Origin: Humibacter sp. RRB41
GTDB lineage: Bacteria; Actinomycetota; Actinomycetes; Actinomycetales; Microbacteriaceae
Assembly (NCBI RefSeq): GCF_022761015.1
Contig: NZ_JAKWJQ010000006.1
Span: 124,001-188,000, forward strand
Direction of reading: 5' to 3'
Length of the DNA stretch: 64,000 nt
Part shown: piece by piece, positions 24,725-33,202 of the stretch
How positions within the stretch are numbered: the first letter of the stretch is position 1
Layout: the number at the start of each line of letters is the position of its first letter
The notes under the pieces: generated by a model
What the model saw: the letters and a program-made list of their open reading frames with translations, nothing else
What the model was told of the DNA's origin: nothing
The model's database searches: none
Program-made: the position numbers and the translations under genes

Positions 24725-25330
24725 ATGCGGACACCGACAGGGCAACAGAGCGCACCGGGCAACATCACTTCTCGGGCTGCGGATGTCCCGGCCGTGGTCC
24801 GGACGACGGACACGGCTCCGCTGCTCGCGCGCGGTGCGACCGGCCATTGGGACCTCGATGCCGCTGTCTCGAGCGTGCGGTTCACGACCGGCTTGCTCGG
24901 CGGCCTCGTCCCTGTGCGGGGCGGCTTCCGTGATGTCGACGGCCACGTCGAAATCGGAGCGAACGGTGACGTGACAGGAGGGATGGCCGCGCTGGCGGTA
25001 TCCGTCGACACGCACAACGCGCGCCGCGACCGACACCTGCGCTCCGCGGCGTTCTTCGATGTCGAGAACAGCCCCCGCATCGAGTTCGCGGTCGACGGCA
25101 TACAGCCCTCGCACCGCGGCGTCGCGGTGACCGGGATGCTCACCGTACGCGACATCTCCCGAGAATTCACCGTCGAAATGAGCGGATCTCTGCTGGGCGA
25201 GGCAGAGGTGTGTCTCGACGGCGTCGTGACTCTCGACAGGCGTGAAATCGGCATCACGTGGAACGCGCTCGGCATGGCATCTGCTGTCGTGACCGTTGCT
25301 GTGCACGCCGTGTTCCGCAGACGTGAATGA
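24725..25330 (+). CDS. YceI-family lipid-binding protein
   Basis: 201 residues, with the YceI lipocalin-like pattern: GHWDLDAAVSSVRFTTG near residue 40, the GGFRDVDGHVEIG strand, VSVDTHNARRDRHLRS and FFDVENSPRIEF. YceI proteins bind long isoprenoid chains and are often periplasmic or stress-induced. No signal peptide is visible, so it is probably cytoplasmic. AGGAG lies six bases before the ATG. It is divergent from the SigJ-like gene and carries an ECF-like promoter, so it is the likely target of that sigma factor. Confidence 0.87.
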   Translation: MRTPTGQQSAPGNITSRAADVPAVVRTTDTAPLLARGATGHWDLDAAVSSVRFTTGLLGGLVPVRGGFRDVDGHVEIGANGDVTGGMAALAVSVDTHNARRDRHLRSAAFFDVENSPRIEFAVDGIQPSHRGVAVTGMLTVRDISREFTVEMSGSLLGEAEVCLDGVVTLDRREIGITWNALGMASAVVTVAVHAVFRRRE

Positions 25331-25350
25331 CCTGACACATGCTCAGGTCA
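25328..25350. repeat. 8-bp inverted repeat after the YceI gene
   Basis: TGACCTGA / TCAGGTCA with a seven-base spacer, starting in the YceI stop codon. It could be a weak terminator or an operator for the promoter at 25377. Confidence 0.5.
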
Positions 25351-25376
25351 GTGGCTCGGTCCACACGGGTTCCATT

Positions 25377-25382
25377 TATGCT
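25377..25382 (+). promoter_or_regulatory. -10 box TATGCT upstream of the uORF
   Basis: Six bases before the ATG of the eight-codon frame at 25389, so translation probably begins there on a leaderless mRNA. Confidence 0.45.
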
Positions 25383-25388
25383 CGTGGC

Positions 25389-25415
25389 ATGCCAACGTCT
25401 GAGGCGCATGGATGA
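25389..25415 (+). CDS. Eight-codon leaderless upstream frame (MPTSEAHG)
   Basis: ATG at 25389 directly behind a -10 box, ending TGA 25413-25415, which overlaps the GNAT ATG by the ATGA arrangement at 25412-25415. No ribosome site is evident for the GNAT gene itself, so translation of the leaderless mini-frame and reinitiation would explain its expression. No function is implied by the peptide. Confidence 0.4.
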   Translation: MPTSEAHG

Positions 25416-25975
25416 TCCCGCTCGAATTCGATCGGCCAATGCAGACGCCGCGGCTGACGATCAGGCTGATGACCGACGCCGACATCGACGCGATCACGGC
25501 ACATGAGTCGCGCGCGGATGTCTGCGAATACCTGCTCTACGAGCCCCGCACTCGAGACGAGGTCGCTGAGAAGATCGCCGACTGGGCGATCCGCACCAGG
25601 CTCAGGCGTGACGGGGACTTCCTGCAGCTCGCTGTGGCGTTGAACGACGGGCGCGTCATCGGCGAGCTGTACTTTTCGCTCGTCAGCGTGGAGCACGAAA
25701 CCGCAGAGATCGGCTGGGTGCTCAATCCCGACGACCAGGGACGCGGCTACGCGGCCGAGGCTGCGGCTGCGCTCCTCGACCTCGGCTTCGGGAGAATGCG
25801 CTTGCATCGCATCAAGGCGGAGCTCGCTCCCGAGAACACCGCGTCCGTCAGCCTCTGCCTGAGACTGGGCATGCGCGAGGAGGCGCATTTCGTCGAGGAC
25901 ATGTTCGTGAAGGGGAGTTGGGAGGACACCGGCGTCTATGCGCTGCTCCGCAGGGAGTGGGAGGCGCAGGCCTGA
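25412..25975 (+). CDS. GNAT acetyltransferase (RimJ/RimL type)
   Basis: 187 residues. The N-terminal LTIRLMTDADIDAIT, acetyl-CoA pyrophosphate loop region DDQGRGYAAEAA (Q/RxxGxG/A) near residue 110, then MRLHRIKAELAPENTASVSLCLRLGM are textbook RimL-family N-acetyltransferase. Substrates may be a ribosomal protein N terminus, an antibiotic or a small amine; not determinable. It is apparently translated by coupling to a tiny leaderless frame ending at its start codon. Confidence 0.85.
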   Translation: MIPLEFDRPMQTPRLTIRLMTDADIDAITAHESRADVCEYLLYEPRTRDEVAEKIADWAIRTRLRRDGDFLQLAVALNDGRVIGELYFSLVSVEHETAEIGWVLNPDDQGRGYAAEAAAALLDLGFGRMRLHRIKAELAPENTASVSLCLRLGMREEAHFVEDMFVKGSWEDTGVYALLRREWEAQA

Positions 25976-25985
25976 GTTGCCCCCT

Positions 25986-25999
25986 GACATCCGGATGTC
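25986..25999. promoter_or_regulatory. 14-bp perfect palindrome GACATCCGGATGTC
   Basis: A self-complementary 14-mer in the short gap between the GNAT gene and the next one, followed by a partial copy (GCATGTCGGATGC). It could be an operator; no regulator gene is adjacent. Confidence 0.4.
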
Positions 26000-26053
26000 G
26001 CATGTCGGATGCCTGAGGCAGCATTCCTCACGAAGGCAGGCGGGAGGACGCTG

Positions 26054-26674
26054 ATGACCGAGCGGAATCGGGTCACGCCGATGGGCGAGATCGTCTCGAT
26101 CCCTCTACGCGGTGCGTGGACGGGCAATCGGGGTCGGCTGCACGAGGGCCACGACATTGTGCGCTTCCATTCCGGTGCGCTCTGGTTGATCTGCGCCCTC
26201 CAGTTCCGCGGGCGCTGGCAGGAGCAGTGGAAACCGCACCATTACACCTTCCTGTTCTTCCACGACGAAGCTGTCGCGTTCGCGGCAGGACACCGGCCGT
26301 GCGCCGAGTGCCGTCACGGCGCCTATATCGACTACCTGGATGCCTGGACCTCCGAGCTGGGCGGCCCTCGCCCGTCCGCCGCCCAGGTGAATGCCCGGCT
26401 GCACGCCGAGCGTCTTCACCAGGGCACGCACCGTCGGAAGCTCCACGACTCCGCCTGGCGCGACATCCCGAACGGGGCCTTCGTGCTCGAGAGCGGAACT
26501 CCGAAGCTCGTGCTCGACGACCGGCTCGTCGAATGGACGGTGGAGGGCTATAGCGCGGTGACCTCCCGACCGCGAAGCGGATCGTCGACACTGATCACAC
26601 CTCCCTCGACTGCCGCCGTGCTGCGTGCCGGATACCCCGTGCAGATCGACGCCGCAGCGCTTTCCGCGTCCTGA
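26054..26674 (+). CDS. Conserved hypothetical protein with a CxxC motif, 206 aa
   Basis: I recognise no named family. The sequence is rich in aromatic and His residues and holds [20 protein letters not shown] near residue 80, with a Cys pair and flanking His residues that could bind a metal. [13 protein letters not shown] and [21 protein letters not shown] precede it. The start at ATG 26054 follows GGGAGGA; an upstream in-frame ATG lacks a site. No signal peptide. The pattern is typical of uncharacterised actinobacterial proteins whose CxxC sits in a loop like an Ada-type zinc site, but this is an analogy only. Confidence 0.6.
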   Translation: MTERNRVTPMGEIVSIPLRGAWTGNRGRLHEGHDIVRFHSGALWLICALQFRGRWQEQWKPHHYTFLFFHDEAVAFAAGHRPCAECRHGAYIDYLDAWTSELGGPRPSAAQVNARLHAERLHQGTHRRKLHDSAWRDIPNGAFVLESGTPKLVLDDRLVEWTVEGYSAVTSRPRSGSSTLITPPSTAAVLRAGYPVQIDAAALSAS

Positions 26675-26723
26675 CGCTCGCTGATCGAGAACAGCACGTT
26701 GCGTGGGCGAAACACGAGCGGAA

Positions 26724-26729
26724 TAGGGT
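26724..26729 (+). promoter_or_regulatory. -10 box TAGGGT for nadE
   Basis: Seven bases before ATG 26737; this decides the start in favour of that ATG rather than the in-frame GTG at 26728. Confidence 0.5.
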
Positions 26730-26736
26730 GCAAGGT

Positions 26737-27558
26737 ATGCGCGAACTTCAGGCGGAGATCATCCGCGAGCTCAACGTGAAGGCCACCATCGACCCCGCGG
26801 CGGAGGTGGAGGCCAGGGTGTCCTTCCTCGTCGACTACGCACGGGCATCCGCTGCCCGCGGCTTCGTGCTGGGCATCAGCGGCGGGCAGGATTCTTCACT
26901 CACCGGCAAGCTCTGCCAGCTGGCGGCCGAGCGGATGCTGGCTTCCGGCCTCGACGCCGAGTTCATCGCCGTTCGGCTGCCCTATTCCGTGCAGGCCGAC
27001 GCGGACGACGCTCAGCTCGCACTGGACTTCATCGGCCCGCAGCACACCATCGAGTTCAACGTGCAGCGAGGAGTCGACGGCATCGCCGCTGAGTTCGGCG
27101 ACGCTGCGGGCGAGCCGATCCGCGACTTCACGAAAGGCAATGTCAAGGCCAGAATGCGCATGGTCGCCCAGTACGCGATCGCCGGACAGCGCGGGCTCCT
27201 CGTGGTCGGCACCGACCATGCGGCCGAGGCGGTGACGGGCTTCTTCACGAAGTACGGCGACGGGGGAGTGGACCTCACCCCGATCACCGGGCTCACCAAG
27301 AGCCAGGGCAGGCAGCTGCTCGAGTACTTCGGCGCTCCTGCCAGGTTGTACGAGAAGTCGCCGACCGCAGACTTGCTCGACGACGCTCCAGGTCAGACCG
27401 ACGAAGACAACCTCGGCGTCAGCTACCGGGACATCGACGCCTACCTCGAGGGGCTCGACGTCGATGAGGATGTCGCGCAGGCGATCGAGGACAAGTACCT
27501 GGCGACCGAGCACAAGCGACGGGTCCCCGCTACGCCGTTCGACTCCTGGTGGCGCTGA
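26737..27558 (+). CDS. nadE: Ammonia-dependent NAD+ synthetase
   Basis: 273 residues, the size of E. coli NadE without the glutaminase domain, so it uses free ammonia. It converts deamido-NAD+ to NAD+ via an adenylate. The PP-loop SGGQDSS is at residues 48-54; [23 protein letters not shown] and [19 protein letters not shown] are substrate-binding segments. The product serves all redox metabolism. It ends at a strong convergent hairpin (27589-27630). Confidence 0.95.
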   Translation: MRELQAEIIRELNVKATIDPAAEVEARVSFLVDYARASAARGFVLGISGGQDSSLTGKLCQLAAERMLASGLDAEFIAVRLPYSVQADADDAQLALDFIGPQHTIEFNVQRGVDGIAAEFGDAAGEPIRDFTKGNVKARMRMVAQYAIAGQRGLLVVGTDHAAEAVTGFFTKYGDGGVDLTPITGLTKSQGRQLLEYFGAPARLYEKSPTADLLDDAPGQTDEDNLGVSYRDIDAYLEGLDVDEDVAQAIEDKYLATEHKRRVPATPFDSWWR

Positions 27559-27588
27559 CCAGCATGATGTGACGAGCATTCGCCGAGA

Positions 27589-27630
27589 CGAGGAAGGGTG
27601 CACCGGCAACTTCCGGTGCACCCTTCCTCG
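27589..27630. terminator. Perfect 18-bp hairpin between convergent genes
   Basis: Arms CGAGGAAGGGTGCACCGG (27589-27606) and its exact complement (27613-27630), loop CAACTT. No T run follows on either strand. It lies between convergent nadE and a membrane protein gene, so it probably ends both transcripts. Confidence 0.8.
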
Positions 27631-27643
27631 ATCGATCGGGCGC

Positions 27644-28348
27644 TCAGTCCGCGCTGAGCCCCGTCGGCTTACGTGCCGCGTAGGCGCCGACCGGATCGGA
27701 GACGTCGTCGTACGCGCTCAGCACCTCGGTCTTGTCTTTCGCCGGGGCCGGTGCGTCGACCGCCGCCGTCGGCTTCGTGTCGGAGAACTGTTCGTGGTGC
27801 TGCTCGGCAACCCACTGATCCTGCTCGGAGAGCGTGGTCTGCTCGCTCGTCGTGCGCTCGAAACGCCAGCGCTCGAGGTCCTCGAGGAATAGCCGCCGCG
27901 TGCGGCGCGGTTTGTTCTGCCATTCCACGAGTCGGTCGCGGAACTCCACGATGGCCGGTTCGAGATTGTACCCGTACGTGGCCGAATTACGCTTGAGCTC
28001 CGCGAGCTGGTGAGCAGCCCAGTCGGCCGCGACCGCAGCACCCTTGAGGGGCAGCAGACGCACCAGAATGTCGGACTGGCCCACGGAACGATCGGAGAGA
28101 ACCTGCTCACCTGGAGTGAGGGAGTTCCAGACGGATGCCTCGACAGCGGCATCCACGAGGGCTGCTACGGCTGCGGCCTTCTGTTCACGCTCGGCGCGTG
28201 ACAGCAGCCCACGGATGGCGCCACGCGCGATCCATGCCGAAAGCAGTCCGGCAACGATGATGGACACGAGCAGGACGGCACCGGCGAAGATCACCGGCTG
28301 AGCGTCGTGCGACGTGAGCCATTCCCAAAAGTCATTCCACCACTGCAT
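27644..28348 (-). CDS. Membrane-anchored hypothetical protein, 234 aa
   Basis: One N-terminal transmembrane segment (PVIFAGAVLLVSIIVAGLLS, residues about 18-37) follows a Trp-rich amphipathic start, and the remaining about 190 residues are charged, with a long helical region (RRTRRLFLEDLERWRFERTTSEQTT) and an acidic tail. It looks like an inner-membrane protein with a soluble cytoplasmic domain. No family recognised. The start is fixed by TAGCGT (28361-28356) seven bases upstream, so it is leaderless; extension further upstream is not supported. Confidence 0.65.
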   Translation of the reverse strand: MQWWNDFWEWLTSHDAQPVIFAGAVLLVSIIVAGLLSAWIARGAIRGLLSRAEREQKAAAVAALVDAAVEASVWNSLTPGEQVLSDRSVGQSDILVRLLPLKGAAVAADWAAHQLAELKRNSATYGYNLEPAIVEFRDRLVEWQNKPRRTRRLFLEDLERWRFERTTSEQTTLSEQDQWVAEQHHEQFSDTKPTAAVDAPAPAKDKTEVLSAYDDVSDPVGAYAARKPTGLSAD

Positions 28349-28355
28349 GCAGCGA

Positions 28356-28361
28356 ACGCTA
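28356..28361 (-). promoter_or_regulatory. -10 box TAGCGT
   Basis: Seven bases before ATG 28348. Confidence 0.5.
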
Positions 28362-28448
28362 CCGGGGCGTATGACCCGTGACGGTGAGGCGTGCCGAGGG
28401 GAGTCGGATTCGTCTACCTGCTCCGGCTCCCTCTCGGCGTGCGCGTGC

Positions 28449-29462
28449 TCAGGATGCCGGGCGCCCGGTCCCGTCGATGGCCAGCGGCTCGATCGCGGCG
28501 AGCTCGTCTTCGGTGAGAGGGGCGGCATGCACGGCGGCGATGTTCTGCTCCAGCTGCGCGACGCTGGATGCCCCGATCAGCGCGCTCGACACCTGCGGGT
28601 GCCGCAGCACCCAAGTGAGCGCAAGCTGGGCCAGGGTCTGTCCCCGCCCGGCCGCGATCTCGTTCAGTGCCCGAGCGCGTTCCAGGTATTCGCCGGTGAT
28701 GTTCTCCGCATGCAGAAACACACTGGTGGCAGCACGGGAGTCGTCGGGGATCGACCCGGAGAGGTAGCGATCGGTCAGCAGACCCTGGTGCAACGGGGAG
28801 AAGACGATGGCGCCGACGCCCAGGTCGTCGAGGGTCTCGAGCAGCCCATGCTCGACGTGCCGGTTGAACATCGAGTAACTCGGCTGGTGGATCAACAGCG
28901 GCACGCCTTCGGCCGCCAGGGCCGCCGCGGCAGCCTTGGTCTGCTCTGGGCTGTAGTTGGAGATTCCCGCGTAGAGGGCCTTGCCCTGGCGCACGGCCGT
29001 CGCGAGTGCGCCCATCGTCTCCTCGATCGGCGTCTCCGGGTCGGGACGATGCGAATAGAAGATGTCGACGTAGTCGAGTCCGAGGCGGGTCAGCGAACGA
29101 TCGAGCGACGAGAGCATGTACTTGCGCGAGCCCCATTCGCCATACGGGCCGGGGTGCATGTAGTACCCGGCCTTCGTCGAGACGATGATCTCGTCGCGGT
29201 ACGGCGCGAGGTCCTCCGCGAAGATGCGGCCGAAGTTGGTTTCGGCGGAACCGGCGGGCGGTCCGTAGTTGTTCGCAAGGTCGAAGTGCGTGACGCCGAG
29301 ATCGAAGGCGCGTCGCACGACAGCACGCTGGGTCTCGACCGGCCGTGTGTCGCCGAAGTTGTGCCAGAGGCCCAGGGACACGGTCGGAAGGCTCAGCCCG
29401 TTTCGTCCGACGCGGCGATAGGCCATCGAGTCGTACCTGTGGGAATCGGCGAGATATGTCAT
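28449..29462 (-). CDS. Aldo/keto reductase (YghZ-like)
   Basis: 337 residues. The AKR tetrad is seen in FDLANNYG (Asp, Tyr) near residue 57, VSTKAGYYMHPGPYG (Lys) and YSHRPD (His). The insertion after the Lys strand (MHPGPYGEWGSRKYM) is characteristic of YghZ-type L-glyceraldehyde-3-phosphate reductases, which detoxify methylglyoxal and reduce small aldehydes using NADPH. It shares only family-level similarity with the other AKR at 10905. The ATG follows TACGAT, a -10 box inside a short palindrome (29465-29479), suggesting repression of this promoter. Confidence 0.88.
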   Translation of the reverse strand: MTYLADSHRYDSMAYRRVGRNGLSLPTVSLGLWHNFGDTRPVETQRAVVRRAFDLGVTHFDLANNYGPPAGSAETNFGRIFAEDLAPYRDEIIVSTKAGYYMHPGPYGEWGSRKYMLSSLDRSLTRLGLDYVDIFYSHRPDPETPIEETMGALATAVRQGKALYAGISNYSPEQTKAAAAALAAEGVPLLIHQPSYSMFNRHVEHGLLETLDDLGVGAIVFSPLHQGLLTDRYLSGSIPDDSRAATSVFLHAENITGEYLERARALNEIAAGRGQTLAQLALTWVLRHPQVSSALIGASSVAQLEQNIAAVHAAPLTEDELAAIEPLAIDGTGRPAS

Positions 29463-29687
29463 GTCTGAATCGTATTCAGCGGTGCGCGCCGCCGCTGATC
29501 GACGTGGTGCATCCCTCCCTCCCCAGGAGCGGCTGAGGCGCCGTTGTCCCCGAAGTCGGACCCCGGTCCGCCGCGCCGCCGCTCATGTGACGACAGTGGA
29601 ATCCACGAACCTCGGCTGCCTCGGCTGTCGGGCCGTGATCCACGACCGCGACGCGCGATTGCGCGTCATTCTCAGGAAGGCACGCTC
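29463..29687. other. Intergenic stretch, 225 bp
   Basis: Between the divergent AKR and ssb genes. Apart from the palindrome next to the AKR start and the ssb ribosome site AGGAAGG at 29674-29680, nothing recognisable. Confidence 0.5.
29465..29479 (-). promoter_or_regulatory. Palindrome CTGAATCGTATTCAG over the AKR -10 box
   Basis: Six-base arms around CGT. The minus-strand hexamer TACGAT (29474-29469) of the AKR promoter lies inside, six bases from the ATG at 29462, so a bound repressor would block initiation. Confidence 0.5.
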
Positions 29688-30269
29688 ATGCAGGACACCG
29701 TCTCTGCCGTAGGAGTGGTCGGAACAGACCCGACCCTCATGCTCGTCGGCAATGGACTGGCCAGACTCACGTTCCGGCTCGGATCCACTCAGCGCAAGTT
29801 CAACCGCGAGGGCAGCGGCTGGGAGAACGGCGAGACCAATTGGTACTCCGTCGTCGCCTTCCGGCGTCTGGCCGAGAACGGCGCGAAGTCCCTTTCCAAG
29901 GGCGACCGCGTGGTCGTCACCGGGCGGCTGCGAGTCAACGAATGGGAACGTGAAGGCCGACACGGAATCAACGTCGAGTTGCTGGCTGACGGCATCGGAC
30001 ACGACCTCATGTTCGGCACGACCGCCTATACGAAGAACTCGGCCTCGTCATCCTCGGAGCTGCCGACGACGAACGTGGACCCGTCGACACCTTCTCAGCA
30101 GCAGGATGCGCCGGCGGTCGATGCCGACGGGTGGGCTCTTCCCGGTGTGCTGTCGGGCTCGGAAACGACGGCGTCGGCGAACGATTCCGAGCTCACCTCG
30201 GCCGACGACGGGGCCGACGTCGAGGAGGAACAACAGTTGGTGTTCTCCGACGAGGAGCCGCCGTTCTGA
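29688..30269 (+). CDS. ssb: Single-stranded DNA-binding protein
   Basis: 193 residues: an OB-fold N-terminal domain (about residues 1-110), including the GSTQRKFN and WYSVVAFRRLAENG strands, then a disordered Ser/Pro-rich and acidic linker ending in DEEPPF, the protein-interaction tip of SSB. It coats ssDNA during replication and repair. The primary chromosomal actinobacterial ssb normally sits between rpsF and rpsR; this one is isolated, so it is probably the second, SsbB-type paralogue. AGGAAGG precedes the ATG. Confidence 0.9.
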   Translation: MQDTVSAVGVVGTDPTLMLVGNGLARLTFRLGSTQRKFNREGSGWENGETNWYSVVAFRRLAENGAKSLSKGDRVVVTGRLRVNEWEREGRHGINVELLADGIGHDLMFGTTAYTKNSASSSSELPTTNVDPSTPSQQQDAPAVDADGWALPGVLSGSETTASANDSELTSADDGADVEEEQQLVFSDEEPPF

Positions 30270-30423
30270 CGGAGAGTGCCTCGCTCGGGCCTCCCGGCGT
30301 TCGGCCTCCAGTGACTCGACGAGACCTGCGCGCGTGCTGACAGGCAACCGCAGAGTGCTGCCCCTAGACTTCTCAGGCGTCGGCCGAGGACGGGCCGTCT
30401 TCGGTACGAGGGGAGTCGGTTCC

Positions 30424-30921
30424 GTGGGTTTCAACAGGCGCGCGCGCCGGTCGCAACTCGCCGTTGTCGCGCTCCTGGCGCTTCCTGCCATCACAGTGGG
30501 GCTGGCCGCGTGCTCGTCGCCCGCACCGAGCCCCACGAAGAGCTCGAGCAGAGCCACCAGCAGCGCCCCCGCGGCGGTGCCGAGCGTGGTGCCCACTGTC
30601 GATCCGAAGGGCACAGCGAAGGACAACCTCGGCTACTTCGACTACGTGAATCGCCGCACCATCGCCGCGAACCCGACACCGAACGGTCAGCAGTTCATCG
30701 CAGGGCTCGTTGCTGCAGGCTTCAAGAAGGCCGACATGCAGGTCACCGCCGACAAGACGACGATCGATCTTCAGCCCGGTTCGCTGCAGTTCTCCGTACT
30801 GATCAACGGGGGATGCCTGGTGGGCCAGTTCGGCACCGACATCGGCGGCTATCACAGCGAGGTGGTACCTGTGCTCGACACGGGCAAGTGCCTGATCGGC
30901 AACACCGTACCGATTCACTAG
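30424..30921 (+). CDS. Secreted lipoprotein of unknown function
   Basis: 165 residues. The N terminus has a basic NRRARRS start, a hydrophobic stretch and a lipobox LAAC near residue 31, so the mature protein is a lipid-anchored, extracytoplasmic protein. A Ser/Pro/Thr-rich linker follows, then a roughly 100-residue domain with two Cys in NGGCLVG and TGKCLIG. The shape resembles a small actinobacterial lipoprotein family often left as a domain of unknown function. GTG 30424 is preceded by GAGGGGAG at good spacing. Confidence 0.8.
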   Translation: MGFNRRARRSQLAVVALLALPAITVGLAACSSPAPSPTKSSSRATSSAPAAVPSVVPTVDPKGTAKDNLGYFDYVNRRTIAANPTPNGQQFIAGLVAAGFKKADMQVTADKTTIDLQPGSLQFSVLINGGCLVGQFGTDIGGYHSEVVPVLDTGKCLIGNTVPIH

Positions 30922-30963
30922 CGCGAGCCGATTCGGCGGACGAAGCGCACCGGCACGCGCCCA

Positions 30964-30969
30964 TAGACT
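30964..30969 (+). promoter_or_regulatory. -10 box TAGACT for ettA
   Basis: Seven bases before ATG 30977. Confidence 0.6.
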
Positions 30970-30976
30970 GGAGCGC

Positions 30977-32659
30977 ATGGCCGAATATATCTACTCGATG
31001 GTCCGCGCCCGAAAGGCGGTGGGCGACAAGCTCATCCTCGACGATGTCACCATGGCGTTCCTGCCAGGCGCGAAGATCGGTGTGGTCGGTCCCAACGGCG
31101 CGGGTAAGTCCACGATCCTGAAGATCATGGCGGGCCTCGACACCCCATCGAACGGCGAGGCCAAGCTCACGCCGGGATTCAGTGTGGGCATCCTGATGCA
31201 GGAGCCAGAGCTCGACGAGACGAAGACCGTACTCGAGAACGTGCAAGAGGGCGTCGGCGAGATCAAGGGCAAGGTCGACAGGTTCAACGAGATCTCGGCC
31301 GCGATGGCCGAGCCCGATGCCGACTTCGACACCCTGCTGGCCGAGATGGGCACGCTGCAGGAGGAGATCGACGCGGCCGACGCCTGGGATCTCGACTCCC
31401 AGCTCGAGCAGGCGATGGATGCGCTGCGATGCCCGCCGTCCGACACTCCGGTGTCCGTGCTCTCGGGTGGAGAGAAGCGCCGCGTCGCACTCTGCAAATT
31501 GCTGCTGCAGAAGCCCGACCTGCTGCTGCTCGACGAACCGACGAACCACCTCGACGCCGAGAGCGTGCTCTGGCTCGAGCAGCACCTGAAGCAGTACCAC
31601 GGCGCCGTCCTCGCCGTCACCCACGACCGGTACTTCCTCGACCACGTCGCGGAGTGGATCGCGGAGGTCGACCGCGGCCACCTTTACCCGTACGAGGGCA
31701 ATTACTCGACCTATCTCGAGAAGAAGCGCGAACGTCTGCAGGTTCAGGGCAAAAAGGACGCGAAGCTGTCCAAGCGTCTGGCCGAGGAACTCGACTGGGT
31801 GCGCAGCAACGCCAAGGGCCGGCAGGCCAAGTCGAAGGCCCGTCTTGCTCGCTACGAGGAGATGGCCGCCGAGGCGGAGCGCACCAAGAAGCTCGACTTC
31901 GAAGAGATCCAGATTCCGCCGGGGCCGCGCCTCGGCCAGGTCGTCATCGACGCGAAGAACTTGCAGAAGGGCTTCGGTGAGCGCAACCTCATCGACGGAC
32001 TGACCTTCACGCTGCCGCGCAACGGCATCGTCGGTGTGATCGGACCCAACGGGGTCGGCAAGACCACCCTCTTCAAGACGATCGTGGGCATGGAGCCCCT
32101 GGACGGTGGCCAACTCCAGATCGGAGAGACTGTCGAGATCTCGTACGTCGACCAGACGCGTGGTGGCATCGACCCGAACAAGTCGCTCTGGGAGGTGGTC
32201 TCCGACGGACTCGATTACATCCATGTCGGCAAGGTCGAGGTGCCCAGCCGTGCCTACGTCTCCACCTTCGGATTCAAGGGACCAGACCAGCAGAAGAAGG
32301 CTGGGGTGCTCTCCGGTGGTGAGCGCAACCGCCTGAACCTCGCGCTCACGCTCAAGCAGGGCGGCAACCTGCTGTTGCTCGACGAGCCGACGAACGACCT
32401 CGACGTCGAGACGCTCTCCAGCCTCGAGAACGCGCTCCTCGAGTTCCCCGGTTGCGCCGTGGTGATCACCCACGATCGGTGGTTCCTCGATCGCATCGCC
32501 ACGCACATCCTCGCGTACGAGGGCACTGACGACGACCCGGCGAACTGGTACTGGTTCGAGGGCAACTTCGAGGCGTACGAGCAGAACAAGATCGAGCGCC
32601 TCGGACCGGATGCCGCGAAGCCGCACCGCTCCGCGTACCGCAAGCTGACCAGGAGCTGA
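30977..32659 (+). CDS. ettA: Energy-dependent translational throttle protein (ABC-F)
   Basis: 560 residues with two ABC domains and no membrane segments. Domain 1: Walker A GPNGAGKST at 38-46, signature LSGGEKRRV, LLLLDEPTNHLD. Domain 2: Walker A GPNGVGKTT, signature LSGGERNRL, LLLLDEPTNDLD. Between them lies the long charged P-site tRNA interaction motif linker (KKRERLQVQGKKDAK). EttA binds the ribosomal E site and regulates the first peptide-bond step in response to ATP/ADP ratio. The short C terminus distinguishes it from resistance ABC-F proteins. The thioesterase gene follows after three bases. Confidence 0.95.
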   Translation: MAEYIYSMVRARKAVGDKLILDDVTMAFLPGAKIGVVGPNGAGKSTILKIMAGLDTPSNGEAKLTPGFSVGILMQEPELDETKTVLENVQEGVGEIKGKVDRFNEISAAMAEPDADFDTLLAEMGTLQEEIDAADAWDLDSQLEQAMDALRCPPSDTPVSVLSGGEKRRVALCKLLLQKPDLLLLDEPTNHLDAESVLWLEQHLKQYHGAVLAVTHDRYFLDHVAEWIAEVDRGHLYPYEGNYSTYLEKKRERLQVQGKKDAKLSKRLAEELDWVRSNAKGRQAKSKARLARYEEMAAEAERTKKLDFEEIQIPPGPRLGQVVIDAKNLQKGFGERNLIDGLTFTLPRNGIVGVIGPNGVGKTTLFKTIVGMEPLDGGQLQIGETVEISYVDQTRGGIDPNKSLWEVVSDGLDYIHVGKVEVPSRAYVSTFGFKGPDQQKKAGVLSGGERNRLNLALTLKQGGNLLLLDEPTNDLDVETLSSLENALLEFPGCAVVITHDRWFLDRIATHILAYEGTDDDPANWYWFEGNFEAYEQNKIERLGPDAAKPHRSAYRKLTRS

Positions 32660-32662
32660 CTC

Positions 32663-33148
32663 ATGCGCCTGAACGTTCCCATCAGGCTCCGCTGGAGCGA
32701 TCTGGACGCGTACGGGCACGTCAACAATGCCGAGATGCTCCGCCTGCTGGAAGAGGCGCGCATCCTGGCTCTCTGGACGACGGATGAGACCGATGTCGAC
32801 AGCGGCGAGGCACTCGGCGCCTCGACAGCGGTGCTCGACGGTCGCCCAGGGGCGGACACCCTGAGCCTGATCGCGCGGCAGGAGATCGAATACCTCGCGC
32901 CGATCCCGTACCAGCGTCAGCCGCTCGACATCCAGATGTGGGTCGGCGCCATCGGCGGAGCAAGCCTCGACCTCTGCTACGAGGTGCGGTCTCCCGCCGG
33001 CGCAGAGCCGGGAACGCTGTACGCGCGGGCGGCGACGACCATCGTGCTCGTCGACGCGGCATCCGGTCGTCCTCGGCGCATCAACGAGCGCGAGCGCGCA
33101 GCCTGGTCTCCGTACCAGGAGCCGAGGATCGAGTTCCACCGGCGCTGA
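32663..33148 (+). CDS. Acyl-CoA thioesterase (4HBT hot-dog fold)
   Basis: 161 residues with the 4HBT pattern WSDLDAYGHVNNAEML near residue 11, in which the Asp and His/Asn positions are those of 4-hydroxybenzoyl-CoA thioesterase-like enzymes, and a later IEYLAPIPYQRQPL strand. It hydrolyses acyl-CoA; substrate range unknown. It starts three bases after the ettA stop, so it is probably translated from the ettA transcript. Confidence 0.87.
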   Translation: MRLNVPIRLRWSDLDAYGHVNNAEMLRLLEEARILALWTTDETDVDSGEALGASTAVLDGRPGADTLSLIARQEIEYLAPIPYQRQPLDIQMWVGAIGGASLDLCYEVRSPAGAEPGTLYARAATTIVLVDAASGRPRRINERERAAWSPYQEPRIEFHRR

Positions 33149-33202
33149 CGCATCTCGATACGCGAGCGCCTCCGGCGCGCGCTACCCGGTCTGCGTGGCG
33201 GA

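Noticed and set aside
30803-33139. A 778-codon minus-strand frame opposite ettA and the thioesterase
   Set aside because: Antisense to two well-supported genes, no recognisable domain.
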